From: Tetramitus jugosus
Taxonomy: Eukaryota; Heterolobosea; Eutetramitea; Acrasida; Vahlkampfiidae
Assembly: GCA_937625935.1 (NCBI GenBank)
Contig: OW569377.1
Coordinates: 62,001 to 126,000, forward strand
Direction of reading: 5' to 3'
DNA length: 64,000 nt
In this document: positions 28,826 through 37,532 of the stretch, one piece after another
Position numbering within the stretch: position 1 is the first letter of the stretch
Layout: every line of letters starts with the position of its first letter
Translations under genes and position numbers: made by a program
The notes under the pieces: model-generated
Seen by the model: the letters and a program-made list of their open reading frames with translations, nothing else
Databases searched by the model: none
Told to the model about the DNA's origin: nothing

Positions 28826-31402
28826 ATGACCATGTCGTCACCAAAAACAAGACGACTCCCAATAAAACCGAGTGCCACAAGTGAGTACACACCACTCACT
28901 CACCAAATTGCACTCCCACCCTCCTTCTTTTACAACCACCAACTACCACTCTTATCATCATCATCATCTACACCAGTAGTGAACAACAATAACTCGTCTT
29001 CTGATCCTATTTCACTCTTTTCTCCTACTCTAGTTTCCATTGCTTCATCTTCATCATCATCATTACTCCTTCTCTTTGAAGCTATTCCATCATCATCATC
29101 ATCAACAACGAACAACAATAGTGATGAGAATGATGGAGATGAAAATTGGGCCATTTTACATCCCAACACGTATCAAACACTGTTTCGTACAATGAATTTT
29201 TCATCATTGGAGATTGAACGATTGGAACCATTGATCATCATCACATCTCCTCCTACTGATGATGATGACGATGACGAGAACAACAAGAAAAATAAGGTAC
29301 TTGATGAACAAACGAATGAAACAACAACAAGGTTAACATTAACCATTGTAAATTCATCGAACAACAAGGCATTGGATCATGTGAAACAGTATGCAAAACA
29401 AGCAAGAATGCGAAGTTTATTTGACAAGTGTTGTTTATTTGGTGAAAATGATGAAAATGATGAAAAGAAGGGTGGAGAAGAAGAAAATTTTGGAGAAATG
29501 CAATGGTTGATGCACAGTTTACAAGCGAAATTAATGGGAATGAATGTTGTGAGTCGTTGTGTGTTGTTTGTAGAGTGGATGGGTGATTGTTTGATGTTAA
29601 AAGTTCAAGTTGATGATCGTGGTGATGAGAATAATGGTGATGATGCTCGTGTCATCACAACTGTTGATGCCAATACGCGATTTCGAATTGTTCATGGTGA
29701 TGAATCATCCTTATTCGTGTCATCCACTACGGTTGAAAATGTGAACCTTGTTGAAAAACAAAAGGGAATGAATGGAGAATCATTTGAGAGAATGACCAAT
29801 GATTTCTTGAAGGATTTGGATTCGGAATTGGGTGGAGCAAGTGTCCATGTCAATAGTCTCGTGCACAACTTGGACTTTATTTTTGCGAGTGAGTCGTATC
29901 GTCGATTCTGTAATGTACCGCGATGTTTTGTCGTATGGGGGCTCGAAGGCACTGGAAAAACTGTGTTAAAGAATCGTTTGGTGTCAGAGTATCGGAAACG
30001 AGGTGTGAACACTGTGAATCTGTCAGGTGCACAAATGTGGGCAACAATAGAACGTGGACAAACAGTAGATCTTGAGTATCAATTGTTTGAACAGCCACAG
30101 AATAGTTTGGGCACCATGATATGCATTGATGATTTTGAGATGATTGGCGGAAAGGATTTGGTGGAGTCGATGCAAGACAATACAATGACTTATCAGGCAT
30201 TTGATCTCATACATCATTTGCTCAATGTGACAAATACTGATTCTTCCGTTGCGAGAGCAGTTGTGGTGTTTGCGAGAAATGTGGATGCTATTGATGCCAG
30301 TTTTAGAGCTCATGGAAGACTAGATAAGGAGATTTATCTACCAGTACCAAGTGTGGAGCAACGACAACAAATTATCGATATTTATTTGAACAAGTTGATG
30401 GTAGAAAGTGAAGCTGATCGACAAGAAATTGCAGAAAAACTTGTTGTCGTAACACCTGGATTCGTTGGTCGAGATATTGAACGGCTATGCCGTATGGCAT
30501 CCTTCCATTCGATATCATGTAATCGGACTATGGTTATCTGGACTGATTTTGAGTATGCTCTCAGAGTTGTCAAACCTTCACAGATATCAGATCTTGGAGT
30601 GAACATTCCATCGATTCCTTGGGAACAATATGCAGGATATGAGGACATTAAGCGGCGTTGCAAAGAAATCATGTATTGGCCACTCGAGTATCCAGAAGCA
30701 TTTGAACGACATGGACTTCCTACATGCTCTGGCATGTTATTATATGGCGTATCGGGCACAGGCAAGTCGTTTCTGGTTCGATGCTTGGCGTCATTGGGCA
30801 AAATGAATTACATCTCGATCAAATGTCCAGAAATCTTTTCAAAGTACACTGGAGAGACTGAAGAAATTATACGAGGAATATTTAAGAAGGCAAGACAGTT
30901 GGAGCCTTGTGTACTTGTGTTTGATGAACTGGATGCTCTTGCAGGTAGCAGGGAGCTCGACGACGGAGGTATTAGTGATAGTGGAGCATCGACGAGAGCC
31001 TTGTCTCAGCTGTTGAATGAAATGGATGGTATTCAGAGCCGAAAGAATGTCTTCTTGGTCGGGTGCACGAACAGGAAGGAGTTGATCGATCCAGCAGTAT
31101 TGCGTCCGGGAAGATTAGATCAATTGATCGAAATTACGCTGCCAACTCAACAAGATCGTGTTGATATCCTTCGTGCCGTTCAGAAGTATGGGCAACTAAA
31201 TGGCAAGCCCATGCCAATGGACAACCAAGTCATAGAAAGCTTTGAGGAGTTTGCTCAGCGGTTGCACAACAAAACTCCAGCAGACATTAAATCTGTATGC
31301 CGAGAAGCGGCGCTGGAAGCTCTTAGAGAAGACAAAGAAGCTGAGATTATCAGATATCAACACATGGACATAGCGATCAGTTCATTCTTGTCGAAGTCTT
31401 GA
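28826..31402 (+). CDS. Tandem AAA ATPase, PEX1-like
   Basis: An 858-residue type II AAA protein. Residues 1-330 are a poorly conserved N-domain with Ser and acidic runs. D1 has Walker A GLEGTGKT (about 371) and Walker B MICIDDFEMI, with Asp in place of the usual catalytic Glu. D2 has Walker A GVSGTGKS (about 643), Walker B LVFDELDAL and the Arg-finger context DPAVLRPGRLD. A weak D1 and a strong D2 with NYISIKCPEIFSKYTGETEE are typical of peroxin PEX1, which with PEX6 extracts PEX5 from peroxisomes. PEX1 is my best guess; PEX6 or another CDC48 relative is possible. First ATG used; a second lies at 28832. Confidence 0.75.
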   Translation: MTMSSPKTRRLPIKPSATSEYTPLTHQIALPPSFFYNHQLPLLSSSSSTPVVNNNNSSSDPISLFSPTLVSIASSSSSSLLLLFEAIPSSSSSTTNNNSDENDGDENWAILHPNTYQTLFRTMNFSSLEIERLEPLIIITSPPTDDDDDDENNKKNKVLDEQTNETTTRLTLTIVNSSNNKALDHVKQYAKQARMRSLFDKCCLFGENDENDEKKGGEEENFGEMQWLMHSLQAKLMGMNVVSRCVLFVEWMGDCLMLKVQVDDRGDENNGDDARVITTVDANTRFRIVHGDESSLFVSSTTVENVNLVEKQKGMNGESFERMTNDFLKDLDSELGGASVHVNSLVHNLDFIFASESYRRFCNVPRCFVVWGLEGTGKTVLKNRLVSEYRKRGVNTVNLSGAQMWATIERGQTVDLEYQLFEQPQNSLGTMICIDDFEMIGGKDLVESMQDNTMTYQAFDLIHHLLNVTNTDSSVARAVVVFARNVDAIDASFRAHGRLDKEIYLPVPSVEQRQQIIDIYLNKLMVESEADRQEIAEKLVVVTPGFVGRDIERLCRMASFHSISCNRTMVIWTDFEYALRVVKPSQISDLGVNIPSIPWEQYAGYEDIKRRCKEIMYWPLEYPEAFERHGLPTCSGMLLYGVSGTGKSFLVRCLASLGKMNYISIKCPEIFSKYTGETEEIIRGIFKKARQLEPCVLVFDELDALAGSRELDDGGISDSGASTRALSQLLNEMDGIQSRKNVFLVGCTNRKELIDPAVLRPGRLDQLIEITLPTQQDRVDILRAVQKYGQLNGKPMPMDNQVIESFEEFAQRLHNKTPADIKSVCREAALEALREDKEAEIIRYQHMDIAISSFLSKS

Positions 31403-31745
31403 TTCGAAACATGAGCAATTTGTCATGTTGATAATTTAGACACCTAATAAGATCCCATGTTCTCAAAAATGAATCCGAGCCCACTTCATTGCTTGCTGTT
31501 TCCATCACGTGCCTTTCTTCCTCTGTTCTTTCATTGTACGGCTGCCATTGCTTTACTGTTGGTTATCAAACCAGATGACATATTTTGTGCAGACCCATAG
31601 AGCATAATCTCCTTTGCGAGCAAAATCCTGGCCATCCGGACAATTGATGAATGCCTATCTGTCTCTAGCTCGAAACTGCACTTTGGACATGTGTCCATGT
31701 ACTCCACCGCATAGAGGCTTCACCACCAATCAAACTATGGTTGGC
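31403..31745. other. Spacer between AAA gene and LINE
   Basis: The 3' flank of the AAA gene, then sequence left of the LINE insertion. On the minus strand two overlapping frames look faintly coding (MDTCPKCSFELETDRHSS in one, INCPDGQDFARKGDYALWVC in another) but each is stopped quickly. I cannot call a gene. Confidence 0.3.
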
Positions 31746-31758
31746 GCATATTTGATAA
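31746..31758. repeat. LINE target-site duplication, left copy
   Basis: GCATATTTGATAA, identical to 37029-37041. It lies directly outside the poly(T) that marks the 3' end of the minus-strand LINE. Confidence 0.92.
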
Positions 31759-31831
31759 TTTTTTTTTTTTTTTTTTTTTTTAATACAACCATTTCGGCTG
31801 CTCCGATTTTATTTTCTGATGATTTACACTG

Positions 31832-31854
31832 GATAACGCTCGAAGAGCGTTATC
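31832..31854. repeat. LINE 3' UTR hairpin 2
   Basis: A 10-bp perfect stem (GATAACGCTC / GAGCGTTATC) around a 3-nt loop, in the LINE 3' UTR near the poly(A) tail. Shares its stem core with the hairpin at 31878-31904. Confidence 0.85.
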
Positions 31855-31877
31855 TCCTCTGTTACTTTTCATTTCTC

Positions 31878-31904
31878 ACAATGACGCTCGTAGAGCGTCA
31901 TTGT
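31878..31904. repeat. LINE 3' UTR hairpin 1
   Basis: A 12-bp perfect stem (ACAATGACGCTC / GAGCGTCATTGT) around a 3-nt loop, starting at the last base of the RT stop codon. Relative to the other hairpin one A-T pair is replaced by G-C on both sides of the stem, so pairing is preserved. Confidence 0.85.
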
Positions 31905-34738
31905 TATGTGTCTTCCTTGTGGGAGATGAATAGGCGATGAAGGGTGTCGACGCACCTCTTCACCCTGTTCACGAATGATTTTGCTTTCTTTTCCGCCATG
32001 ACCTTCTTCACACCGGTCATCCTCAAACCTTTTGTTACTTGTTCCACTGCTTCATTTTCCACCCCCATCATACCTGAGAGAAACTCCTTGCTTGTCTTTC
32101 GGGTTTCCCTCACCGTAATTTTACCATCCTTCCACACAACATTATCAAACCATAAATTGATTTGCTGCTTACGGTGAATGCCCAACTTGTCAAGGTCTTT
32201 ACCTACTGACAATGCCAACCTTCTTCTACGCACGATGGCCCTTGGACAACGTATGAGACAGTGCTGTATCGTCTCTGGCTCTTTGAGACATCGCTCACAT
32301 CTTTCCATCACTTCATCCTTGCCGTATAGACAGCGTTTTGTCTCTCTTGTGTGAAGAGTCCCGCTACGCACTTGAGCATAGAACCACTCCACTTGTCTAT
32401 TAATCTTGTGGGGGTACTTCATAAAGCTGAAGTCAGCGCCGCTCCGCATTGCGCCAGCTTGCAACCAGTATAGCCCAAGTCCCTTGATTCTTTCAGTCCT
32501 TTGTTGGTTCATTATTGACTGTAGCTGCTCTCTACTCTCGATATGGGAGTCCCCCATCATAAGAGTTTCTGCGTTACTGTTGGAGGTACCCTCCCTTAGT
32601 AACTTACATCCACACCCGTTCATTTGTAACAGCATGATGTTCAGCATCTCGTGAGATCTTGCCCCGATCTTGCACCCCGGGAATTCAATTCTGATTTCCT
32701 TCAGACTTTTGAGCTTGTGGTCCAGGACCAGTTGGTCCCTGTTTGTGATACCACCAAGGTAGAGCTTTTTGAGGATAGCTGATGGTACATATCGTGCTAT
32801 ATTGCAGTCATCACAGTTTTTGTAGACCTGTTCTTTCCCCAGTTTGATCTTGAATCTGTGCATTCTTAGCGCACACCACTTCAGGTAAGAGTGTTTAGCG
32901 TGTTCCAGCCTGTCGCTTGACTGAAATACATTCTCTGATTGGAATGTTTGTTTTTGCTTGATCTCCTCAAGCGTGTCAAGCAACAGCTGTTTCGCTTCAG
33001 TATCTCTTTTACCAGATACCATGGTACTGACAAACCATGCGGTTTGTGTCGTGATCGTTTCTTCTATATCGTTCAGACCGATCGATCCATGATCATTGCT
33101 GACGGGTAGCAGTTCGGAGGGGAAGCGTTTCATTGCTACCGATCCGTACTTGACCAGCATCCTTCCCAATCTGTTCACCTTGAGTATCCATCCATCAGTC
33201 CAATCAGTGAACTCTGACGCATACTTGAAAATAGGGTGAATACATGTGTTCACTACTCTTGCCACCTGTCTGGGAGTTAGCTTCATCATTTTCAACCTAG
33301 TCACCACTCTTTGGGACTTGTTCCATGCCTGCTCAATTTGTTGCTTTGTGTTCCCCTTTAGGTTGGTGAAGAGCCCCAGTGCCCGAAAGACTCGCGAACT
33401 GTCTCTCGCGGGAACAACCGTTCCATCCACCTCTATGTCATACCCTGTGTCCTCCTCCATTTGTCGCACATACAGTTCAAGCTTGTCAGGGTGCATCGAC
33501 ATCCGTAGTGACGATAGAACCTCCGACATCGCCTGTGCAGCACGCTCAATGTCTGCCCGGGATTCGGCGAACAAATTGCAATCGTCTACGTACGCCGCAT
33601 TCCACAATCTTTGAGACATAGCTCTGTAGCCTTGTACCTTCCTGTTAACATACATCAACACCGTTTGGTGCACTAGAATGTATGTGGTAGGTGATAAAGA
33701 ATCCCCTTGCCTTGTTCCCTTTCCTATAGGGAACCTTCTCGAGACAGCTCTTGTAAGAACACCGGCAAAGTTGTTCTCCACCATTCCACTCACCAACCTG
33801 ACGATATTGTCAGGGAATTCAAAGAATTCATAAACTGCTTTGATTGCATTGTGTGGTACCGAATCAAACGCTTTAGATATGTCCGTCAAAAGCAGGAACA
33901 GTTGCTTGTTTTCCCTGTTGGCGTGGTCAATGATTCCTCTTATTATGGACAACTTCTCACGAATGTCCCGGAACTTTCTGCTGCCACCTTGAACATTAGA
34001 GAAGATCCCCCCTGTCTCAGCAGCAGCCGAGATTCTTCTATTAATCAACTTGGTGTACAGTTTGGACACTGTACTCAGGAGGCATATTGGTCTGTAGTTA
34101 GCCGGGTTGGTAGAGTCACCCTTCTTATAAGCTGGGATAATCGTAGCTTCCTTCCACATGGTAGGAAACTTCCCCTGCTTAGTGATGTTGTTGAAAAAGC
34201 CTGCTAGAATGTCGGAGAGTTCCCACCTGTAGTCCCGCTTCTTTGTGCATGGAACTTTCAACATTTCGTTGTGTATCCCGTCTGGCCCAGGGCACTTACG
34301 ATTTCTGAGCCAACCTATTGCTTTGCTAACCTCCTCTGTAGTGATGGGGGTGAAGGCCTGTTGGATCAAATCTCTGTTTCCACTGCTTCTCATGCCATCT
34401 AAGTATGTCATGTCTGCGACTGCAGGTGCAAACGCACCCTCAAAGTACTCTGCCGCCACTTCACCAACAGTGGCATCATCCATATGTTCAATTCCATCGA
34501 CTTTTACTCTTGACAACCGAACCCTGGAGCTCTTCTTCGCCGTAGAGGCCGAGAAGAACGATGATGGATCAGCGAATTCAGACGTTCGAGCCTTCCACTC
34601 CCACTTTCTGAACTTTTGATTCGCTTTGTGGACCCTTACTTGGTGGAGAGACTCGTTAACTCTTTTCAATGCACACCATACCCTTGACTCCCGAGAGCCG
34701 ATAGTGTCCCATCCACACATTGATTCAACTTCGCCAGA
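31904..34738 (-). CDS. LINE ORF2, reverse transcriptase part
   Basis: The frame after the TGA at 34739-34741, in the same frame as the endonuclease part. The RT domain is complete: motif region KEATIIPAYKKGDSTNPANY, motif A LTDISKAFDSVPH, the RQGDSLSP box, and catalytic AAYVDDCNLF. The C-terminal part carries a Cys/His knuckle (CERC, then HCLIRC) as in many LINEs. The enzyme primes reverse transcription at the nicked target. The first ATG after the stop is 34720 (MCGWDTIGSRESRVW), so a separate RT protein would start there; reading through would join it to the endonuclease. Confidence 0.93.
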   Translation of the reverse strand, partial: SGEVESMCGWDTIGSRESRVWCALKRVNESLHQVRVHKANQKFRKWEWKARTSEFADPSSFFSASTAKKSSRVRLSRVKVDGIEHMDDATVGEVAAEYFEGAFAPAVADMTYLDGMRSSGNRDLIQQAFTPITTEEVSKAIGWLRNRKCPGPDGIHNEMLKVPCTKKRDYRWELSDILAGFFNNITKQGKFPTMWKEATIIPAYKKGDSTNPANYRPICLLSTVSKLYTKLINRRISAAAETGGIFSNVQGGSRKFRDIREKLSIIRGIIDHANRENKQLFLLLTDISKAFDSVPHNAIKAVYEFFEFPDNIVRLVSGMVENNFAGVLTRAVSRRFPIGKGTRQGDSLSPTTYILVHQTVLMYVNRKVQGYRAMSQRLWNAAYVDDCNLFAESRADIERAAQAMSEVLSSLRMSMHPDKLELYVRQMEEDTGYDIEVDGTVVPARDSSRVFRALGLFTNLKGNTKQQIEQAWNKSQRVVTRLKMMKLTPRQVARVVNTCIHPIFKYASEFTDWTDGWILKVNRLGRMLVKYGSVAMKRFPSELLPVSNDHGSIGLNDIEETITTQTAWFVSTMVSGKRDTEAKQLLLDTLEEIKQKQTFQSENVFQSSDRLEHAKHSYLKWCALRMHRFKIKLGKEQVYKNCDDCNIARYVPSAILKKLYLGGITNRDQLVLDHKLKSLKEIRIEFPGCKIGARSHEMLNIMLLQMNGCGCKLLREGTSNSNAETLMMGDSHIESREQLQSIMNQQRTERIKGLGLYWLQAGAMRSGADFSFMKYPHKINRQVEWFYAQVRSGTLHTRETKRCLYGKDEVMERCERCLKEPETIQHCLIRCPRAIVRRRRLALSVGKDLDKLGIHRKQQINLWFDNVVWKDGKITVRETRKTSKEFLSGMMGVENEAVEQVTKGLRMTGVKKVMAEKKAKSFVNRVKRCVDTLHRLFISHKEDT

Positions 34739-35719
34739 TCACTCGCGGTTTGCCAAGAACTTAATAAGCACTTCTCTTCTTTTCAACAGACGTTTGACGG
34801 CTCGACTGTTGCGCCATACTTTCACCTCACCAGCATGTTCAAACACTCTGGCCTGGTTGGAAATGGAGGAAGTGATGATCCTACACTGTTCATCCACATC
34901 CACAATCGTGTTGAGCAGGTTGTTCTCGAGAACGCTAATGAGCTCCGCCCCGTATCGAAGCCACCTTGGGTCCTCCTTATTCTTTGGGAATTTATATACA
35001 GTTCTGCTTTGATCCAGTGAGCACTGAGTATTGGTTCTCAGTGTTATCATTGTAGGAAAGTGATCACTGTGTACACCATTCCTTGTAAACATTTCTATGG
35101 TGTTGATAGCCTCACCCCCTGCTCTGTTGCACCACACATGGTCAATCCTTGATGAGCTGCCACTTCTGTAGAACGTGTGAAACCTTTCAACACCTTTCAG
35201 TTCATTGACGTCTTGTAGGTTATTCTCCATCAGTGCCTGCAGTAGTAACGAAGAGTTTTCATCAAGTGGCTTCTGCGACCTGTCCGAAGCGACTGTTACA
35301 GCATTATGATCTCCTCCTAAAAGAAATTTACCTTCAGTTGCGAACTTGCTTATCTTCTCCCCAAACAGCTTGTAGTGCTCTTGATCCCTTTTGTGCGGGC
35401 CGTAGTGGTTTGCAACAACAAATGACTCGTTCACTGTGGTGATCTTGAGAACCTGCAGCTTGTCATCACTGTGCATCACTCCGTACGCTGGCACTGTGGT
35501 GGTTCTGATAATTGCAGCCAGATGTTTGTTGGGGACCTCACATATCAGTATGCACTGGATCCTCATTAATTTCTTGTTGATTGTTTTCAACCAATTTTCA
35601 TCTATGTTTGTGGCCTCCTGCAGCAGTAGTACGTCTATTTGCTCCGACTCCAGGAAGTCTACGACATCATTGGCCTTCCCTTTGATGCCGTTGATGTTGT
35701 ACCACATCACTTTTAACAT
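34739..35719 (-). CDS. LINE ORF2, APE-type endonuclease part
   Basis: Starts MLKVMWYNINGIKGKANDVV at ATG 35719 and ends at an in-frame TGA. Apurinic/apyrimidinic-like endonuclease motifs are intact: LLLQEATNI, the catalytic GGDHNAV, RIDHVWCN and the terminal HSDHFPTM. This domain nicks the target DNA to prime reverse transcription. Its ATG overlaps the ORF1 stop by 7 nt. The TGA separates it from the RT, which lies in the same frame with no deletion, so this is either a point mutation or a programmed or tolerated stop. Confidence 0.93.
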   Translation of the reverse strand: MLKVMWYNINGIKGKANDVVDFLESEQIDVLLLQEATNIDENWLKTINKKLMRIQCILICEVPNKHLAAIIRTTTVPAYGVMHSDDKLQVLKITTVNESFVVANHYGPHKRDQEHYKLFGEKISKFATEGKFLLGGDHNAVTVASDRSQKPLDENSSLLLQALMENNLQDVNELKGVERFHTFYRSGSSSRIDHVWCNRAGGEAINTIEMFTRNGVHSDHFPTMITLRTNTQCSLDQSRTVYKFPKNKEDPRWLRYGAELISVLENNLLNTIVDVDEQCRIITSSISNQARVFEHAGEVKVWRNSRAVKRLLKRREVLIKFLANRE

Positions 35720-37017
35720 GGTGGCGTTTGTTCTAACTGGGGTTGATTCACTTCATTGCGAGTCGTGTGTACATTAACTATTGTTGATGCAACCTCTTTG
35801 CTGGCCTGTACCAAGTCCTTCATCTGAGCCATTCTATCGGGTGTTTTGAGGAGTGCCTTCTTCCTCGAGTTCTCCGAGAGCATTGTGTTGGTTCCACGCT
35901 TGCCACTCTCTTTTCTTGGCGTGTCCTCCCTTAGTACCGCGTAGTTGTAAATGAGTGCTTGGCTGTCCGAGAGAGCACGCTCTCTCCTCTTAGCTCGTCT
36001 AGCACTTATTAAGAGCTTCTTTCGCTCTTCCATTGTATGTTCATCGGACGGCTCACTGACACTTTGTGGCTGTGATTGATTATCCACGTTATTGTTGAGA
36101 ATCAAGACTGTCTCTTGATGTGGAACTATCTCACCGCTCTCTTCTAACATGATAACATCATTTCTCTCTCCGCTTGCTGTCATGTCCCTGTCAAGGTTAT
36201 GTGGAGAACCTTCACAGGGCACTATGGTGACAACTTCAGTTTCCATTGTTGCGTCTTCCTCTTCTATTTCAGAGTCAAGGACAGTGAGTGTAGCAGGTTG
36301 AGTTAGGCGACTAGTTCTTTTCAATACTTTGGCAGCCTTTTTCCCACTTTTCTTTTCCGCTACCAGACTTATCTCCACCTCCAGTTGTCTGACTCTCTTC
36401 ATGAGTTCCGCTATTTGTTGTTTCAAAGTGTCAGTGGTTCTCTGAAACTTCCTCGTGAGTAGCTTCACAGGATCTTGGCTCCTTTGTATGTATGGGCTTA
36501 TCTCTGCTGAAATATGCCTATCACCTATGACAGCTTGAGCATAAGACTGAGAAGTCATGGTTACAAACGCAGTATTGCCCTTGACCTCAACGTGTCTGAC
36601 CTTTTCTTCTCCGACCAGTTTGGCAATATAGTCCCTTGACTTTCCCAATACCTTGTGGATGACCAACTTTTTCTCCGCGTCAACCTCTCTCTTGATGGAG
36701 GCATAGGCATTCATGATTCTTTTTGAATCATTGAAAATTTCAACAAACTCATAAAGTTTGTCGTCCTTCACATTGACCCAAGCAATGAACTGACCTTTTT
36801 CCCACCTTCTCACATGGGCTCTGGTGACCCAACCCTTGTATCTCGTTCCAATCATTCTCGCAATTGTTGGTGCCGTGTTATGACATTGTGAACCTTTGAT
36901 CACCACCTCATTTTTGTTGATGCTACTTCCAACATTCTGTACTGTCCATACCGCATACCCTTCACGAGAGTACTCCCTAGCCTCAGTTGAGGATGGAATG
37001 TTTGCGTTTGTTTCCAT
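35713..37017 (-). CDS. LINE ORF1 protein
   Basis: A 434-residue protein from ATG 37017 (METNANIPSSTEAREYSREG). The frame is open beyond this into the flanking duplication, where another ATG (37032) exists, but that part is host DNA. The N-terminal half is mixed alpha/beta (VRRWEKGQFIAWVNV, HVEVKGNTAFVTMTSQSYAQ), followed by a coiled coil (TTDTLKQQIAELMKRVRQLE), an acidic segment and a basic, Arg-rich region (KKLLISARRAKRRERAL). LINE ORF1 proteins coat the RNA as chaperones; that role is inferred. No CCHC knuckle is visible. Confidence 0.85.
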   Translation of the reverse strand: METNANIPSSTEAREYSREGYAVWTVQNVGSSINKNEVVIKGSQCHNTAPTIARMIGTRYKGWVTRAHVRRWEKGQFIAWVNVKDDKLYEFVEIFNDSKRIMNAYASIKREVDAEKKLVIHKVLGKSRDYIAKLVGEEKVRHVEVKGNTAFVTMTSQSYAQAVIGDRHISAEISPYIQRSQDPVKLLTRKFQRTTDTLKQQIAELMKRVRQLEVEISLVAEKKSGKKAAKVLKRTSRLTQPATLTVLDSEIEEEDATMETEVVTIVPCEGSPHNLDRDMTASGERNDVIMLEESGEIVPHQETVLILNNNVDNQSQPQSVSEPSDEHTMEERKKLLISARRAKRRERALSDSQALIYNYAVLREDTPRKESGKRGTNTMLSENSRKKALLKTPDRMAQMKDLVQASKEVASTIVNVHTTRNEVNQPQLEQTPPC

Positions 37018-37028
37018 TTGTTTTTTTT

Positions 37029-37041
37029 GCATATTTGATAA
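37029..37041. repeat. LINE target-site duplication, right copy
   Basis: GCATATTTGATAA, identical to 31746-31758 and adjoining the 5' end of the LINE. 42 bp separate it from the tRNA gene. Confidence 0.92.
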
Positions 37042-37083
37042 ATTTAGATTTACAAAATAATATTCCGGATAATGGATATCCAA

Positions 37084-37156
37084 GCAGGCGTAGATCAGTG
37101 GTTAGATCGTGGCCTTCACACGGCCGAGGTCGTGGGTTCGATCCCCATCGTCTGTA
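37084..37156 (+). tRNA. tRNA-Val, anticodon CAC
   Basis: A full cloverleaf can be folded by hand: acceptor GCAGGCG/CGTCTGT (two G-T pairs), D arm GATC-AGTGGTTA-GATC, anticodon arm TGGCC-TTCACAC-GGCCG, variable AGGTC, T arm GTGGG-TTCGATC-CCCAT, discriminator A. Anticodon CAC reads Val GTG codons. The B box GGTTCGATCCC is canonical. A TTTT at 37158-37161 is a suitable Pol III terminator. No intron; CCA is not encoded. The LINE sits upstream in opposite orientation. Confidence 0.94.
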
Positions 37157-37532
37157 CTTTTGACATTTTATCCGTGTGATAAAATCCGTCCAAAAAAAGA
37201 AGCTCACACACAAAGGGAAGAAAACACACGCACCACCCACACAAACAGCTCTTCAAACTACAACAAACAGAGCATTTCACACCATTCCACTTCCAACTCT
37301 TTGTGTTCAGTCGAATCCCCTACCTTTTAAGTGTGAAAAAGCTTTTGCAGACTTTTAAAACGAAAAAAATCATCATCAACAAAACAACAGAACAAGCAAC
37401 ACCGAACACCCACCAACCTTGATTGTTCCCCATCTCGATCAAATCAACAACCAATTTTCTCAATTTTTTTTTGTTTGAAGTCATCTCAACAGAATACACA
37501 TTAACTAGTAGTAGTAGTAGTAGTAGTAGAGC
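37157..37532. other. Intergenic, 376 bp
   Basis: Between the tRNA gene and the zinc-finger gene. It contains the tRNA terminator, A/C-rich leader sequence and a (TAG) repeat of about eight units at 37507-37530. No gene is visible. Confidence 0.5.

Larger units (their letters stand above)
31759..37028 (-). mobile_element. LINE (non-LTR retrotransposon), nearly full length, 5.27 kb
   Basis: A minus-strand LINE bounded by exact 13-bp duplications. In element order: an 11-nt 5' leader, ORF1 (37017-35713), ORF2 with APE endonuclease (35719-34739) and reverse transcriptase (to 31904), two hairpins (31904-31878, 31854-31832) and a 23-nt poly(A) tail (31781-31759). Both ORFs are open except for one TGA between endonuclease and RT. 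GC content is visibly higher than in the flanks. It lies 42 bp upstream of a tRNA-Val gene. Clean boundaries and few lesions imply a recent insertion. The clade is not decidable by eye; the APE endonuclease excludes the restriction-like-endonuclease groups. Confidence 0.95.

Noticed and set aside
31450-31745. Zinc-finger-like minus-strand fragment (MDTCPKCSFEL) left of the LINE
   Set aside because: Two frames look equally coding and both stop quickly; cannot be distinguished from chance or a distant remnant.
37017-37083. Longer LINE ORF1 starting in the flank
   Set aside because: The frame is open to 37083, but it crosses the target-site duplication and host DNA next to the tRNA; the element's own first ATG is 37017.
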